NCBI GenBank assembly: GCA_024684465.1
Contig: JAIKWW010000005.1
Location: 1-32,983, forward strand
DNA length: 32,983 nucleotides
DNA from: Clostridia bacterium
Lineage (GTDB): Bacteria; Bacillota; Clostridia; Peptostreptococcales; Anaerovoracaceae
Reading direction: 5' to 3'
The translations under genes and the position numbers were made by a program. The notes under the pieces are model-generated. The model did not search any database and was not told where the DNA came from. It saw nothing but the letters and a program-made list of their open reading frames with translations. Position 1 is the first letter of the stretch; every line of letters begins with the position of its first letter. Shown piece by piece: positions 21,829 through 29,201 of this stretch.

Positions 21829-23157
21829 TTAAAATCCCCTGCGGCGACGTCCGCCCTTCTTTGCTGCTCCGGTCATGTGTTTCATGACTTTGCAGGCCTC
21901 GTCGTAGCGCTTTATAAGGGTATTTATCTGACTTACAGGCTGTCCCGAACCGGCTGCTATACGCTTTCTTCTGCTGGCATTCAGTATCTTCGGATCATCC
22001 CGTTCTTCCTTGGTCATGGAGCGCATGATAGCCTCCATGCGAACAAATTCCTTTTCGGATTTTGCGATATCCTCTTCAGATATCTTGGCACCTCCCGGCA
22101 GAAAACCGGCAATCTTCGCGATGCCGCCCATCTTCTTTATCTGGCCCATCTGGTCCAGGAAGTCCTCCAGAGTGAATTTGTTCTTCTTGATCTTCTTTTC
22201 AAGTTCGGCTACCTGAGCCTCATCGTAGTTCTGCTGCGCTCTTTCGATAAAGGAAAGCACATCACCCATTCCCAGGATTCTGGAAGCCATGCGGTCCGGA
22301 TGGAACGGTTCGAGAGCATCGAACTTCTCACCTGTACCGATGAACTTGATAGGCTTGCCTGTGACCGCCTTTACTGAAAGCGCCGCACCGCCTCTGGAGT
22401 CACCGTCCAGCTTGGTCATGATTATGCCGTCAACCCCCAGAGCCTCATCGAAGCCCTTTGCAGCGGTAACCGCATCCTGACCTGTCAGTGCATCCACCAC
22501 GAGAAGTATCTCATGCGGCTTTACAGCCTGCTTCACCCTCACCAGCTCTTCCATGAGCTCGGTGTCTATATGCAGACGGCCCGAAGTATCCACTATCAGG
22601 ACATCATGTCCCTTGTACTCAGCCTCTTCAGCCGCAGCCTTCGCTATGAGTTCCGGCCTCTTTTCATCTCTGTTGGTGAAAACCGGAACACCTACCTTTT
22701 CCCCCACAACTTCCAGCTGATCGATAGCTGCCGGACGATAGACGTCACATGCCGCCAGCATCGGCTTCTTGCCGTTGTCGAGGAAGTACTTCGCCAGCTT
22801 GCCCGCGGTGGTAGTCTTACCTGTACCCTGCAGACCAGCCAGCAGGATTACCGTGAATCCACTGGACGAATATGTTATCTTGCTGTTCGTCCCACCCATG
22901 AGACCGGTAAGCTCGTCATTGACGATCTTGACCACCTGCTGCCCCGGAGTGAGACTCTGAAGTACATCAGCGCCCAGGCACTTTTCCTTCACATCAGCAA
23001 CGAACTGTTTTACAACCTTGAAATTGACGTCTGCCTCCAGAAGTGCAAGCTTGACCTCACGCATCGCATCATTTACGTCTGCCTCAGTCAGCACACCCTT
23101 GCCCCGGAGTTTTTTGAATACGCCCTGTAGTTTGTCTGAAAGACCTTCGAAAGCCAT
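21829..23157 (-). CDS. ffh: Signal recognition particle protein Ffh (SRP54)
   Basis: 442 residues. It binds the SRP RNA and signal sequences of nascent membrane proteins and delivers ribosomes to FtsY. The N domain (1 to about 90) leads to the GTPase: G1 GLQGTGKTT at 108-116, then DVYRPAAIDQL, DTSGRLHIDTELM and TKLDGDSRGGAALS. The M domain follows with GMGDVLSFIERAQ, LEDFLDQMGQIKKMGG and the SRP-RNA-binding block SRRKRIAAGSGQPVSQIN; the end is basic and Gly-rich (KKGGRRRRGF). GGAGG precedes ATG 23157, nine bases from the ylxM stop. The ylxM-ffh pair is standard. Confidence 0.97.
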   Translation of the reverse strand: MAFEGLSDKLQGVFKKLRGKGVLTEADVNDAMREVKLALLEADVNFKVVKQFVADVKEKCLGADVLQSLTPGQQVVKIVNDELTGLMGGTNSKITYSSSGFTVILLAGLQGTGKTTTAGKLAKYFLDNGKKPMLAACDVYRPAAIDQLEVVGEKVGVPVFTNRDEKRPELIAKAAAEEAEYKGHDVLIVDTSGRLHIDTELMEELVRVKQAVKPHEILLVVDALTGQDAVTAAKGFDEALGVDGIIMTKLDGDSRGGAALSVKAVTGKPIKFIGTGEKFDALEPFHPDRMASRILGMGDVLSFIERAQQNYDEAQVAELEKKIKKNKFTLEDFLDQMGQIKKMGGIAKIAGFLPGGAKISEEDIAKSEKEFVRMEAIMRSMTKEERDDPKILNASRRKRIAAGSGQPVSQINTLIKRYDEACKVMKHMTGAAKKGGRRRRGF

Positions 23158-23166
23158 GAGCGCCTC

Positions 23167-23523
23167 CTATTCGTCGAGTCTCCTGAGTATATCTTTTACA
23201 GCAACGAGTTTTGCCGTAAGTTCGCCTTCATCACCGTGCTCCCGGATGATATCATCTATCGCCTCATCCGCAGCCTCGATATCCGCTTCGGTCTGTCTGA
23301 ACCTGGCAGCCAGTCCGAGCTTTTCTTCATAGTTGCCAAGCGCCTTCTCAGCCTTGTGCAGCGCATCGTACACCGCCTGCCTGCTGACGCCCATGGCCTC
23401 GGCTATCTCCCCCAGAGAATAGTTCTCTTCGTAATAATAATGCATTACGCTCTTCTGCCGTCCCGTGAGGAGCTCGCCGTAAAAGTCGAAAAGTATGCCG
23501 ATTTCATATATTTTCTCGTCCAT
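23167..23523 (-). CDS. ylxM: YlxM/p13-like putative DNA-binding protein
   Basis: 118 residues, UPF0122. A helix-turn-helix of the sigma-70 region 4 kind is visible: LLTGRQKSVMHYYYEENYSL, GEIAEAMGVSRQAVYDALHK, AEKALGNYEEKLGL, followed by an acidic helical tail. The family is always next to ffh and has been implicated in SRP assembly or regulation, without a firm mechanism. The frame can be extended to 23580, but AGGAGG before ATG 23523 is decisive. It leads the ylxM-ffh-rpsP run behind a strong promoter. Confidence 0.94.
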   Translation of the reverse strand: MDEKIYEIGILFDFYGELLTGRQKSVMHYYYEENYSLGEIAEAMGVSRQAVYDALHKAEKALGNYEEKLGLAARFRQTEADIEAADEAIDDIIREHGDEGELTAKLVAVKDILRRLDE

Positions 23524-23551
23524 TCCTTCCTCCTTTTTATCGTACCTTGAT

Positions 23552-23580
23552 AAGATAACACAGCCAAAAAAATGTGTCAA
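23552..23580 (-). promoter_or_regulatory. Promoter of the ylxM-ffh operon
   Basis: On the minus strand a perfect -35 TTGACA (23575-23580), 17 bases, -10 TATCTT (23552-23557). The expected start of transcription is about 20 bases before the ylxM ATG. The -35 lies inside the inverted repeat at 23570-23601. Confidence 0.75.
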
Positions 23581-23601
23581 GCATTTTTACTTGACACATT
23601 T
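23570..23601. repeat. Perfect 12-bp inverted repeat overlapping the ylxM -35 box
   Basis: Arms AAATGTGTCAAG (23570-23581) and CTTGACACATTT (23590-23601) with an 8-base spacer. On the minus strand the hairpin ends in seven T residues, so it can also be read as a terminator for upstream sppA; as DNA it could be an operator. It contains TTGACA in both orientations. Confidence 0.75.
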
Positions 23602-23623
23602 AAAAATAATTTCAGTATCAATG

Positions 23624-23640
23624 AAAACCGCCTCCGGCGG
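23624..23640 (-). terminator. Short hairpin after sppA
   Basis: CCGCC (23628-23632) and GGCGG (23636-23640) with a 3-base loop, followed on the minus strand by TTTTC. It lies 22 bases past the sppA stop. The stem is short; the larger hairpin at 23570-23601 may be the main terminator. Confidence 0.45.
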
Positions 23641-23661
23641 CGGGAGCCATAAGATTCAAAA

Positions 23662-24855
23662 CTATTCGGCCAGCATCATCGGCACCGACGCAGGCCTTTC
23701 CTCCAGCATCTTCACTGCCGCCTCAACATCTGACAGATTTGATGCGGACAGAGCGCCGGCAAGCTTGTCTGTGCTCTGCGCTATGATATCGGACAGCGTG
23801 GTCTTCTTCTGATATTTGAACTTGACGAACGGCGCGTCGATGTCCTCGTCACTGAGCATTGCCTGTTTTGCTTCATCGTACTGGCAGATCCCGTCGATCA
23901 GACCGTTGTTGAGTGCCTGTCCGGCAGTATAAGGCCTGCCGTCTGACAGGATCCGGGTGGTCTCCTCAGTGAGACCCCGTCCCTCTGCCACGATACTCAC
24001 GAATCTGTTGAAGATCTCATCCACCTCACTCTGCATGATAGCCCGCTGTTCATCCGTGATCGGATCAAAATAGTTGCCCATGGCTTTATTCTGAGCAGAT
24101 TTGATATATTCTCCGGATATCCCCACTTTCTCAAAGAGTCCGGCCGCATTTACAACAGGTCCCATATAAACGCCGATGGAACCGGTAACAGTGCCTCTGT
24201 TTGCGTAGATCTTGTCAGAGATCGCAGCGATATAATAAGCCGCTGAAGCTGCGGTATTTGCAAAATAGGAATAGACAGGACGTTTGGTAGTCTCCTTGTA
24301 TTCCTTCAGTTTCAGATAGATCTCGTCCGCGCAGTAAGCCTCTCCACCCGGAGAATTGATATAGAGCATTATCCCCCTGTTAGCGGGATCCGACTCCATA
24401 CCTGCGATCTGATTGAGAATGTAGGACTGGCTGTACTCTGAACCGGAGGAAGTCGAAGAGCTCATGGTACCTTCCACGTGAAGGACTCCCACATAAGGTC
24501 CTGACGTGTAGGCAGTGCCCGCAGTCCTGCTCCCGAACATACCGTACTGGATCGAACTCATTATCACATAGACGATCATCAGCAGGATCACCAGACCAGC
24601 CAGGATCTTCACCGGCTTCCACTTCTTCTTTCTTTTTATCTCCGCAGCATATGCACAGTTCATGGAACGGCTGCCGTACATGGCCTGCCACTCCTGAAAT
24701 TCCTGAAACTTCTGCCACTCCTGCCAGCTGGTCTGCTGTTGAAAGTCTGCATTTCCGTTTGCTCTGCCGTCATCTCTGTCTTCAGAGCCGTTCATCCCGC
24801 TGCCCGGTCCCGTAAATCTGATATTATCACTGTCGAAATTGTTCACTGAAATCAT
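23662..24855 (-). CDS. sppA: Signal peptide peptidase SppA (S49 family)
   Basis: 397 residues. A membrane-anchored serine protease that degrades cleaved signal peptides. One membrane segment lies at about 82-101; the S49 domain follows with VGVLHVEGTMSS, LYINSPGGEAYCADEIY, nucleophile Ser204 in NTAASAAYYIAAISDKIYAN, RGTVTGSIGVYMG and the general-base Lys257 in KSAQNKAMGNYFDPITDEQR, so the Ser-Lys dyad is intact. The 80-residue N-terminal cytoplasmic part is unusually long and has an aromatic-Gln repeat at 44-57. The frame extends to 24912, but the extra codons overlap a terminator hairpin and GGGGAAGG precedes ATG 24855. Monocistronic. Confidence 0.93.
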   Translation of the reverse strand: MISVNNFDSDNIRFTGPGSGMNGSEDRDDGRANGNADFQQQTSWQEWQKFQEFQEWQAMYGSRSMNCAYAAEIKRKKKWKPVKILAGLVILLMIVYVIMSSIQYGMFGSRTAGTAYTSGPYVGVLHVEGTMSSSTSSGSEYSQSYILNQIAGMESDPANRGIMLYINSPGGEAYCADEIYLKLKEYKETTKRPVYSYFANTAASAAYYIAAISDKIYANRGTVTGSIGVYMGPVVNAAGLFEKVGISGEYIKSAQNKAMGNYFDPITDEQRAIMQSEVDEIFNRFVSIVAEGRGLTEETTRILSDGRPYTAGQALNNGLIDGICQYDEAKQAMLSDEDIDAPFVKFKYQKKTTLSDIIAQSTDKLAGALSASNLSDVEAAVKMLEERPASVPMMLAE

Positions 24856-24870
24856 TCCTTCCCCGTAACA

Positions 24871-24909
24871 TAAAAACGCCGGAGACGCAGGCTTCCCGCG
24901 ACCCCGGCG
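24871..24909 (-). terminator. Intrinsic-terminator hairpin directly upstream of sppA
   Basis: Arms CGCCGG (24877-24882) and CCGGCG (24904-24909), with an inner CGC/GCG stem, then TTTTTATG on the minus strand. It ends about 16 bases before the sppA ATG. It may terminate the upstream ABC operon or act as an attenuator in the sppA leader. Confidence 0.8.
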
Positions 24910-24920
24910 CACTCTATGTA

Positions 24921-24949
24921 ATTATATCACATCAGATTCCCACTCTCAT
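24921..24949 (-). promoter_or_regulatory. Candidate extended -10 promoter for sppA
   Basis: On the minus strand TGATATAAT holds a perfect -10 (24921-24926) with TG extension; ATGAGA at 24944-24949 is a 4/6 -35 at 17 bases. The predicted transcript would start a few bases before the terminator-like hairpin. Confidence 0.55.
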
Positions 24950-25008
24950 CCACTTTTGTTTCATATCCATCGGGACACTATGTAATCCTGAAAGTGAGGT
25001 TTATCAGA

Positions 25009-27189
25009 TCATACTGCCGCAAAATGTGCAATGTCTGACTTTTTGATGTAGGCATGAGCGGTTGCGATAACACTTCCGTCATCATTTCTGCAAAGAAATG
25101 TAACGCCACTGTAAATGCTGCTGTCAATCCCATTATTGCGATCGTATATATACAGATATCTGACAAGTTCGGGAATCCTTCCCTTTTCCACAACCAGCCT
25201 GGAAGCATCAGATTCCGGGATCGAACTGTAGACCCCGTTACCGTTGTATTTGTCGATATCTGCGTCATATGTCACCTCGCCATCAGGACTATCTCCGCCA
25301 TATTCCGGATCCATTCCGCCATCCAGATAAATAACAGCCGCATCGCACCTGTAGTCTATCCGCGCACTGTAATCAAACCCGTGGTCCTTCAGCCAGTTGA
25401 GTGTATTCACATCATCGAAGGTTACACTGAAGTTAGATGTACCCGTCCGTCTTTTGATCTCATTTTCTGTCGGATCTCTCTTCAGTTCTTTTTTTATCGC
25501 AGAAAGTTCTTCTTCCGTCGGCTGCAGTTCAAATGTAATATCCACTGCAGAATATCTGCTCTTTTTAAAGAAATCACTGAAGTCTCTGTTTTCAAGATCC
25601 TTTGCCATGGCTTTACCCAATTCATCAAGATCTTTATTTGGCATATAATCCTGATTGTCGGACTCATTTTCAGCGAAACTGCTTACATAAATACTGTAGA
25701 TCTCACTTATGGAACCCTTTTGAGAAAGTCTGTCTGCCCAGTTCTGTTTTACTTCCGGGAGATTCAGAACCGCAAGTTCCGCATCGTACACTTCTCCTTC
25801 GAAATTATCATCAGGCTTGTACCTGAAATTTCTTCTGAGCAGGTCTGCTCCATCCTTATCCTTATAGGTTATGGTCACGTTGCGCACATCGTATTCATCA
25901 TTGCCTGTTTTGTTGTCTGCCAGAGTATCCTGCAGTTCCATAACCGCCCTTATGCCCTCCTCGGTCTTAACCACGTAATTGGCATTATCCGAGAGGGAGA
26001 TGCAGCCCTTGAAATCCAGAGTATCATCTCTGACTTCAACGGATTCTATCCGGGACATATCAGGTTTTGCTTTTGAATACCAGGAATCGGACATCATGAG
26101 AACACCGAAGAAAACCAGCGCCATTACAGCATATACGCCCATGATCTTCAGCGTATTTCTGTTCATCACCTTTGCCGTCTTCATGATGATCATGCGGCAT
26201 ATCACCATGCCCAGCAGTGCTCCGATGGCATATCCCGCAGCTGTCAGAAGGGATGAATCGAAGATCTCACTGGCAACAAGCCCGCAAAGGGACATGCCGA
26301 GATAACCGAAGATCCACGTGATAACTACACTTACAGAACGGAATACCACGCCGTCCGTTGCCCTCTCGACTCTGCGCCTCTGATAAAGGAACGAGGCCAG
26401 AACATATATAACTGCAGCCACCAGTATGTAGACGATTCCCTCCACAGCTGAGATGCTGTCGCCAACAGCTTCTGCTGCAGGAATAGTCTTAGCTATTCCT
26501 CTGTACAACGTGCTGTCCGGAGTAAAACCGTTGAGGAAGGTCTGCATATGCCACGCAGCAAGTATCAGACAGGATGGAACAACTATGTTAAATCCCACAG
26601 CTGCTATTCCATGATGAAGCACCGTTCCTGTGATCATAGCCGCAGCAATGGAAATCGCCAATACAAACAGTATTGTTACTAGATTTTCCCACATCCACTG
26701 AAGAACAGCCATCCTGTCAAAGAGATTCTCCATTTCATCCCCTGAAGTGTAATAGTCCTCAGGATAATACACCGGTCTGGAGAGAATCAGGAGGAGCAAT
26801 CCGCAGATCAGCATCGGCACAGTTGAAAATAACAGCGCTGAAATGCTGTGACTGTTGATCAGTATGCTCCTGGTAAACGGCTGGGAATGAACCGACATTA
26901 CAGGGCCGCTGTTCATCAGATACGAGAAGACGAGCATTGTGGATCCCACTGCGATCGCACAGAGCCAGAGCACAGCCATCGGATTGGACTGGTTCAGTAT
27001 GCAGCGGATAGAGTCCGCTACGAAATAATCCACTTCACCGCTCATAATATCCCTGTAATTTACCAGAACATAGAAGGCCGTCTCCAGAAACAGTACGATC
27101 GTCGCCAGAACCGGAATGCCCCAGTATCTTTTGATATCTGCCTTTATGATGGCGCCTGAAACGCTAAAGCAGGATGTCTTTAACGTCAT
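25009..27189 (-). CDS. Large ABC transporter permease of a YtrA-type cassette
   Basis: About 726 residues: an N-terminal membrane part with about ten to twelve helices to residue ~370 (ADIKRYWGIPVLATIVLFLE at the start), then a long soluble, acidic domain (about 380-726) outside the membrane helices, ending in YLYIYDRNNGIDSS and FLCRNDDGSVIATAHAYIKK. I recognise the general layout of clostridial permeases paired with a GntR regulator and short ABC ATPase, with a C-terminal domain of unknown function. The transported substrate is unknown. The longest frame starts with TTG at 27204; ATG 27189 has GGGGGTG at good spacing and overlaps the ATPase end by 26 bases, suggesting coupling. Confidence 0.85.
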   Translation of the reverse strand: MTLKTSCFSVSGAIIKADIKRYWGIPVLATIVLFLETAFYVLVNYRDIMSGEVDYFVADSIRCILNQSNPMAVLWLCAIAVGSTMLVFSYLMNSGPVMSVHSQPFTRSILINSHSISALLFSTVPMLICGLLLLILSRPVYYPEDYYTSGDEMENLFDRMAVLQWMWENLVTILFVLAISIAAAMITGTVLHHGIAAVGFNIVVPSCLILAAWHMQTFLNGFTPDSTLYRGIAKTIPAAEAVGDSISAVEGIVYILVAAVIYVLASFLYQRRRVERATDGVVFRSVSVVITWIFGYLGMSLCGLVASEIFDSSLLTAAGYAIGALLGMVICRMIIMKTAKVMNRNTLKIMGVYAVMALVFFGVLMMSDSWYSKAKPDMSRIESVEVRDDTLDFKGCISLSDNANYVVKTEEGIRAVMELQDTLADNKTGNDEYDVRNVTITYKDKDGADLLRRNFRYKPDDNFEGEVYDAELAVLNLPEVKQNWADRLSQKGSISEIYSIYVSSFAENESDNQDYMPNKDLDELGKAMAKDLENRDFSDFFKKSRYSAVDITFELQPTEEELSAIKKELKRDPTENEIKRRTGTSNFSVTFDDVNTLNWLKDHGFDYSARIDYRCDAAVIYLDGGMDPEYGGDSPDGEVTYDADIDKYNGNGVYSSIPESDASRLVVEKGRIPELVRYLYIYDRNNGIDSSIYSGVTFLCRNDDGSVIATAHAYIKKSDIAHFAAV

Positions 27190-28072
27190 AGTCATCACCC
27201 CCAAGCTCGTAAATAAATATTTCTTCCAGTGACAATGGCAGCATATCGAAGATCAGCGGTTCGCTGGCCGCGATCACATTTCGCACCTTGTCTCTGTTTC
27301 CCTTTATTATCAGAAGATCCACACTTCCTCTGGACTCTCTGTGGATCACGTCCAACCCCGCATAACGACTTGCAGACGCAGCCTCCGAGTTGTCACCGAA
27401 AGCCACCTGCACCTTGTGAACATCCTGCTTCAGTTCATCCAGATCCCGCTCGATCTTCAGTTCACCCCTGTCAAGGACGCCGATGCTGTCACAGATGCCC
27501 TCCATCTCTCTCAGATTGTGTGAGGAGATCACCACAGACATCTGTCGAGAAGCCATATCGTCGATCATATACTTGTAGATCACCTTTCTGATTATGGGAT
27601 CAAGACCGTCGATCGGCTCATCGAGAACCATGTATGACGGCTGTATGCACATCGCCAGAGCAAAAGCCGCCTGCTTCTGCATGCCCTTTGAAAAATTGTG
27701 CATCTTCTTTTTCGGGTTCAGCCTGAACTGCTCTATCATGTCAACGAAGCGCTTCTCATCGAAAACCTTGTACACGGACCGGTAGTACTTTACCGCCTCT
27801 TCCAGTGAGAATGGAGCAAAATAAGACAGATCGTCCGGGATATACGCCAGTCTGCGCTTCACGTCCGGATTCTCAAACACCTTCTCACCGTCAAAGAGTA
27901 TCTCGCCGGACTGAGGTCTGAGCACCCCTGTAAGCAGCTTTATCAGCGTCGTCTTCCCGGCACCGTTGGTACCCACAAGTCCGTAAATCGAACCCGTCTT
28001 CACATTGATTGAAAGATCCTTCAAAGCGTGAAAATCTCCGAATGTCATATTCAGATCACTGACTTTGATCAT
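27164..28072 (-). CDS. ABC transporter ATP-binding protein of the YtrA-type cassette
   Basis: 302 residues with a full nucleotide-binding domain: Walker A GTNGAGKTT at 34-42, Q-loop region AYIPDDLSYF, signature in the degenerate form FSKGMQKQ, Walker B YMVLDEPIDGLDP, switch region VVISSHNLREMEG. A C-terminal domain of about 90 residues (from GELKIERDLDELK on) is typical for exporter-type ATPases of the YtrB/BcrA kind. It powers the neighbouring permease. ATG overlaps the GntR gene stop (ATGA), and its own 3' end overlaps the permease start. The cargo is unknown; such cassettes often respond to envelope stress. Confidence 0.92.
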   Translation of the reverse strand: MIKVSDLNMTFGDFHALKDLSINVKTGSIYGLVGTNGAGKTTLIKLLTGVLRPQSGEILFDGEKVFENPDVKRRLAYIPDDLSYFAPFSLEEAVKYYRSVYKVFDEKRFVDMIEQFRLNPKKKMHNFSKGMQKQAAFALAMCIQPSYMVLDEPIDGLDPIIRKVIYKYMIDDMASRQMSVVISSHNLREMEGICDSIGVLDRGELKIERDLDELKQDVHKVQVAFGDNSEAASASRYAGLDVIHRESRGSVDLLIIKGNRDKVRNVIAASEPLIFDMLPLSLEEIFIYELGGDDYDVKDILL

Positions 28073-28452
28073 CTTCCGCCACCTCCCTCATTGAGGATTT
28101 CCCCTATCTTAACCGAAACATCTTCCCTGCTTAATCCCATGTACATCAATTCTGTAACGAGAGCTCTTATCTCGTTGATCACCATGGCAACCCGTCCCGA
28201 ATCCGGCACGGCATTCTGTTTTTCCGCCACAAAGCACCCCTTCCCTGCAACTGTATTGATATAACCGAGCCTTTCCAGTTCCCGGTAGGCCTTTTGTACT
28301 GTATTTGGATTGACTGTCAGCTCCCTGGAAAGTTCCCTCACTGAGGGCATCTTCTCCCCGGGCTTCATGACGCCTTTGATGATCAGCGCCCTGTAGTCAT
28401 CCACAACCTGTTCGTAGATCGATTTTCTGCTTTTCAGGTCTATCTGAAGCAT
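28069..28452 (-). CDS. GntR-family regulator, YtrA subfamily
   Basis: 127 residues: an N-terminal winged helix (MLQIDLKSRKSIYEQVVDDY, then VMKPGEKMPSVRELSRELTV, NPNTVQKAYRELERLGYI, AGKGCFVAE) and a short helical C-terminus of about 50 residues, the YtrA hallmark. It represses its own ABC operon in characterised relatives. The frame can start at 28473, but AAGGAGG before ATG 28452 fixes the start. It is first gene of the cassette and overlaps the ATPase gene by four bases. The promoter at 28484-28513 overlaps a candidate binding site. Confidence 0.93.
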   Translation of the reverse strand: MLQIDLKSRKSIYEQVVDDYRALIIKGVMKPGEKMPSVRELSRELTVNPNTVQKAYRELERLGYINTVAGKGCFVAEKQNAVPDSGRVAMVINEIRALVTELMYMGLSREDVSVKIGEILNEGGGGR

Positions 28453-28483
28453 TCCGATACCTCCTTCCTTCAAATCTGTATTA

Positions 28484-28513
28484 AGTGTACTACTTAGCGC
28501 AATACAGTGTCAA
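28484..28513 (-). promoter_or_regulatory. Promoter and possible operator of the GntR-ABC cassette
   Basis: On the minus strand TTGACA (28508-28513), 18 bases, TACACT (28484-28489). The imperfect palindrome AAGTAGTACACTT covers the -10 and contains the TACAC half-site often seen for YtrA-type repressors, so autorepression by steric block is plausible. Confidence 0.6.
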
Positions 28514-28554
28514 CATATCGAAAGCTGAACATATCTTAACCCGGGCTTAAGAAA

Positions 28555-28591
28555 GCAAAACCCCGTGTCCGTTGAAGACACAGGGTTCATT
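28555..28591 (-). terminator. Intrinsic terminator of the aminopeptidase-to-COG2426 run
   Basis: ACCCCGTGTC (28560-28569) pairs with GACACAGGGT (28577-28586) with one wobble around a 7-base loop; the minus-strand tail is TTTTGCTTTC. It is 70 bases past the stop of the small export-family gene. Confidence 0.8.
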
Positions 28592-28656
28592 TATCGTATT
28601 AATGGTATATGCCTCCGGCAGTATGCGCCGTATGACGGTTTCACTGACTGCAGCTC

Positions 28657-29133
28657 CTATACCAGCGCCACCACGCCGTAGGTCACCAGAGTGACTATGA
28701 CTGCCGCAATGCAGACTCCCAGCGCGATCGGCCAGATGGCCCTCCGGGGATCCATTTCCAATACGGAAGCCACCAGCGCCCCGGTCCAGGCTCCCGTACC
28801 AGGCAGCGGTATGGCTACCAGCAGGCAGAGTCCCAGCCAGCTGTACTTCTGCACAGATTCGCTCTTGGTATGGGCTCTGTTTTCCAGCCACAGTATCATC
28901 GGCTCTATCTTAGGGCTCTTCTTGAGAAGATTGAAGATCTTTCTCAGGAGCAGGAGCACGAAGGGCACCGGTATCAGATTCCCGATTATCGCCGCCACAA
29001 CAGCGGACTTTATATCAAGTCCCAGGGCAACTCCGATGGGAATGCCCGCCCGCAGTTCGATAACCGGCACCGCGGATACTATCATAGTGTAGATGATCTT
29101 GCCGGCATATGTCGTCGCAATGGATGCAAACAT
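28657..29133 (-). CDS. Putative small multidrug export protein (COG2426 family)
   Basis: 158 residues with about four membrane helices. The family core is present: VSAVPVIELRAGIPIGVALG, AIIGNLIPVPFVLLLLRKIF, a hydrophilic middle ending in KYSWLGLCLLVAIPLPGTGA, and a WTGALVASVLEMDPRRA block before the last helix. The name comes from database convention; transport activity of this family is poorly supported and its fold is closer to small DedA-like membrane proteins. AAAGGAT precedes the ATG. It is the last gene of a likely operon with the flippase, MBL hydrolase and aminopeptidase, 68 bases after the flippase stop. Confidence 0.85.
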   Translation of the reverse strand: MFASIATTYAGKIIYTMIVSAVPVIELRAGIPIGVALGLDIKSAVVAAIIGNLIPVPFVLLLLRKIFNLLKKSPKIEPMILWLENRAHTKSESVQKYSWLGLCLLVAIPLPGTGAWTGALVASVLEMDPRRAIWPIALGVCIAAVIVTLVTYGVVALV

Positions 29134-29167
29134 TAATATTAATATCCTTTCAGTTCACAGAAACGAA

Positions 29168-29191
29168 TCTCCGGCCTCTCACGTCCGGAGG
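29168..29191 (-). other. Small hairpin in the flippase to COG2426 spacer
   Basis: CTCCGG (29169-29174) pairs with CCGGAG (29185-29190) around a 10-base loop; the minus-strand tail ATTCGTTTC is only weakly T-rich. It may be a poor terminator or a processing hairpin. Confidence 0.35.
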
Positions 29192-29201
29192 ACTCTCATC
29201 A

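Noticed and set aside
25054-26076. 340-codon plus-strand open frame
   Set aside because: It lies wholly opposite the ABC permease, has no ribosome site, and its product is unlike any protein family; it is an antisense shadow.
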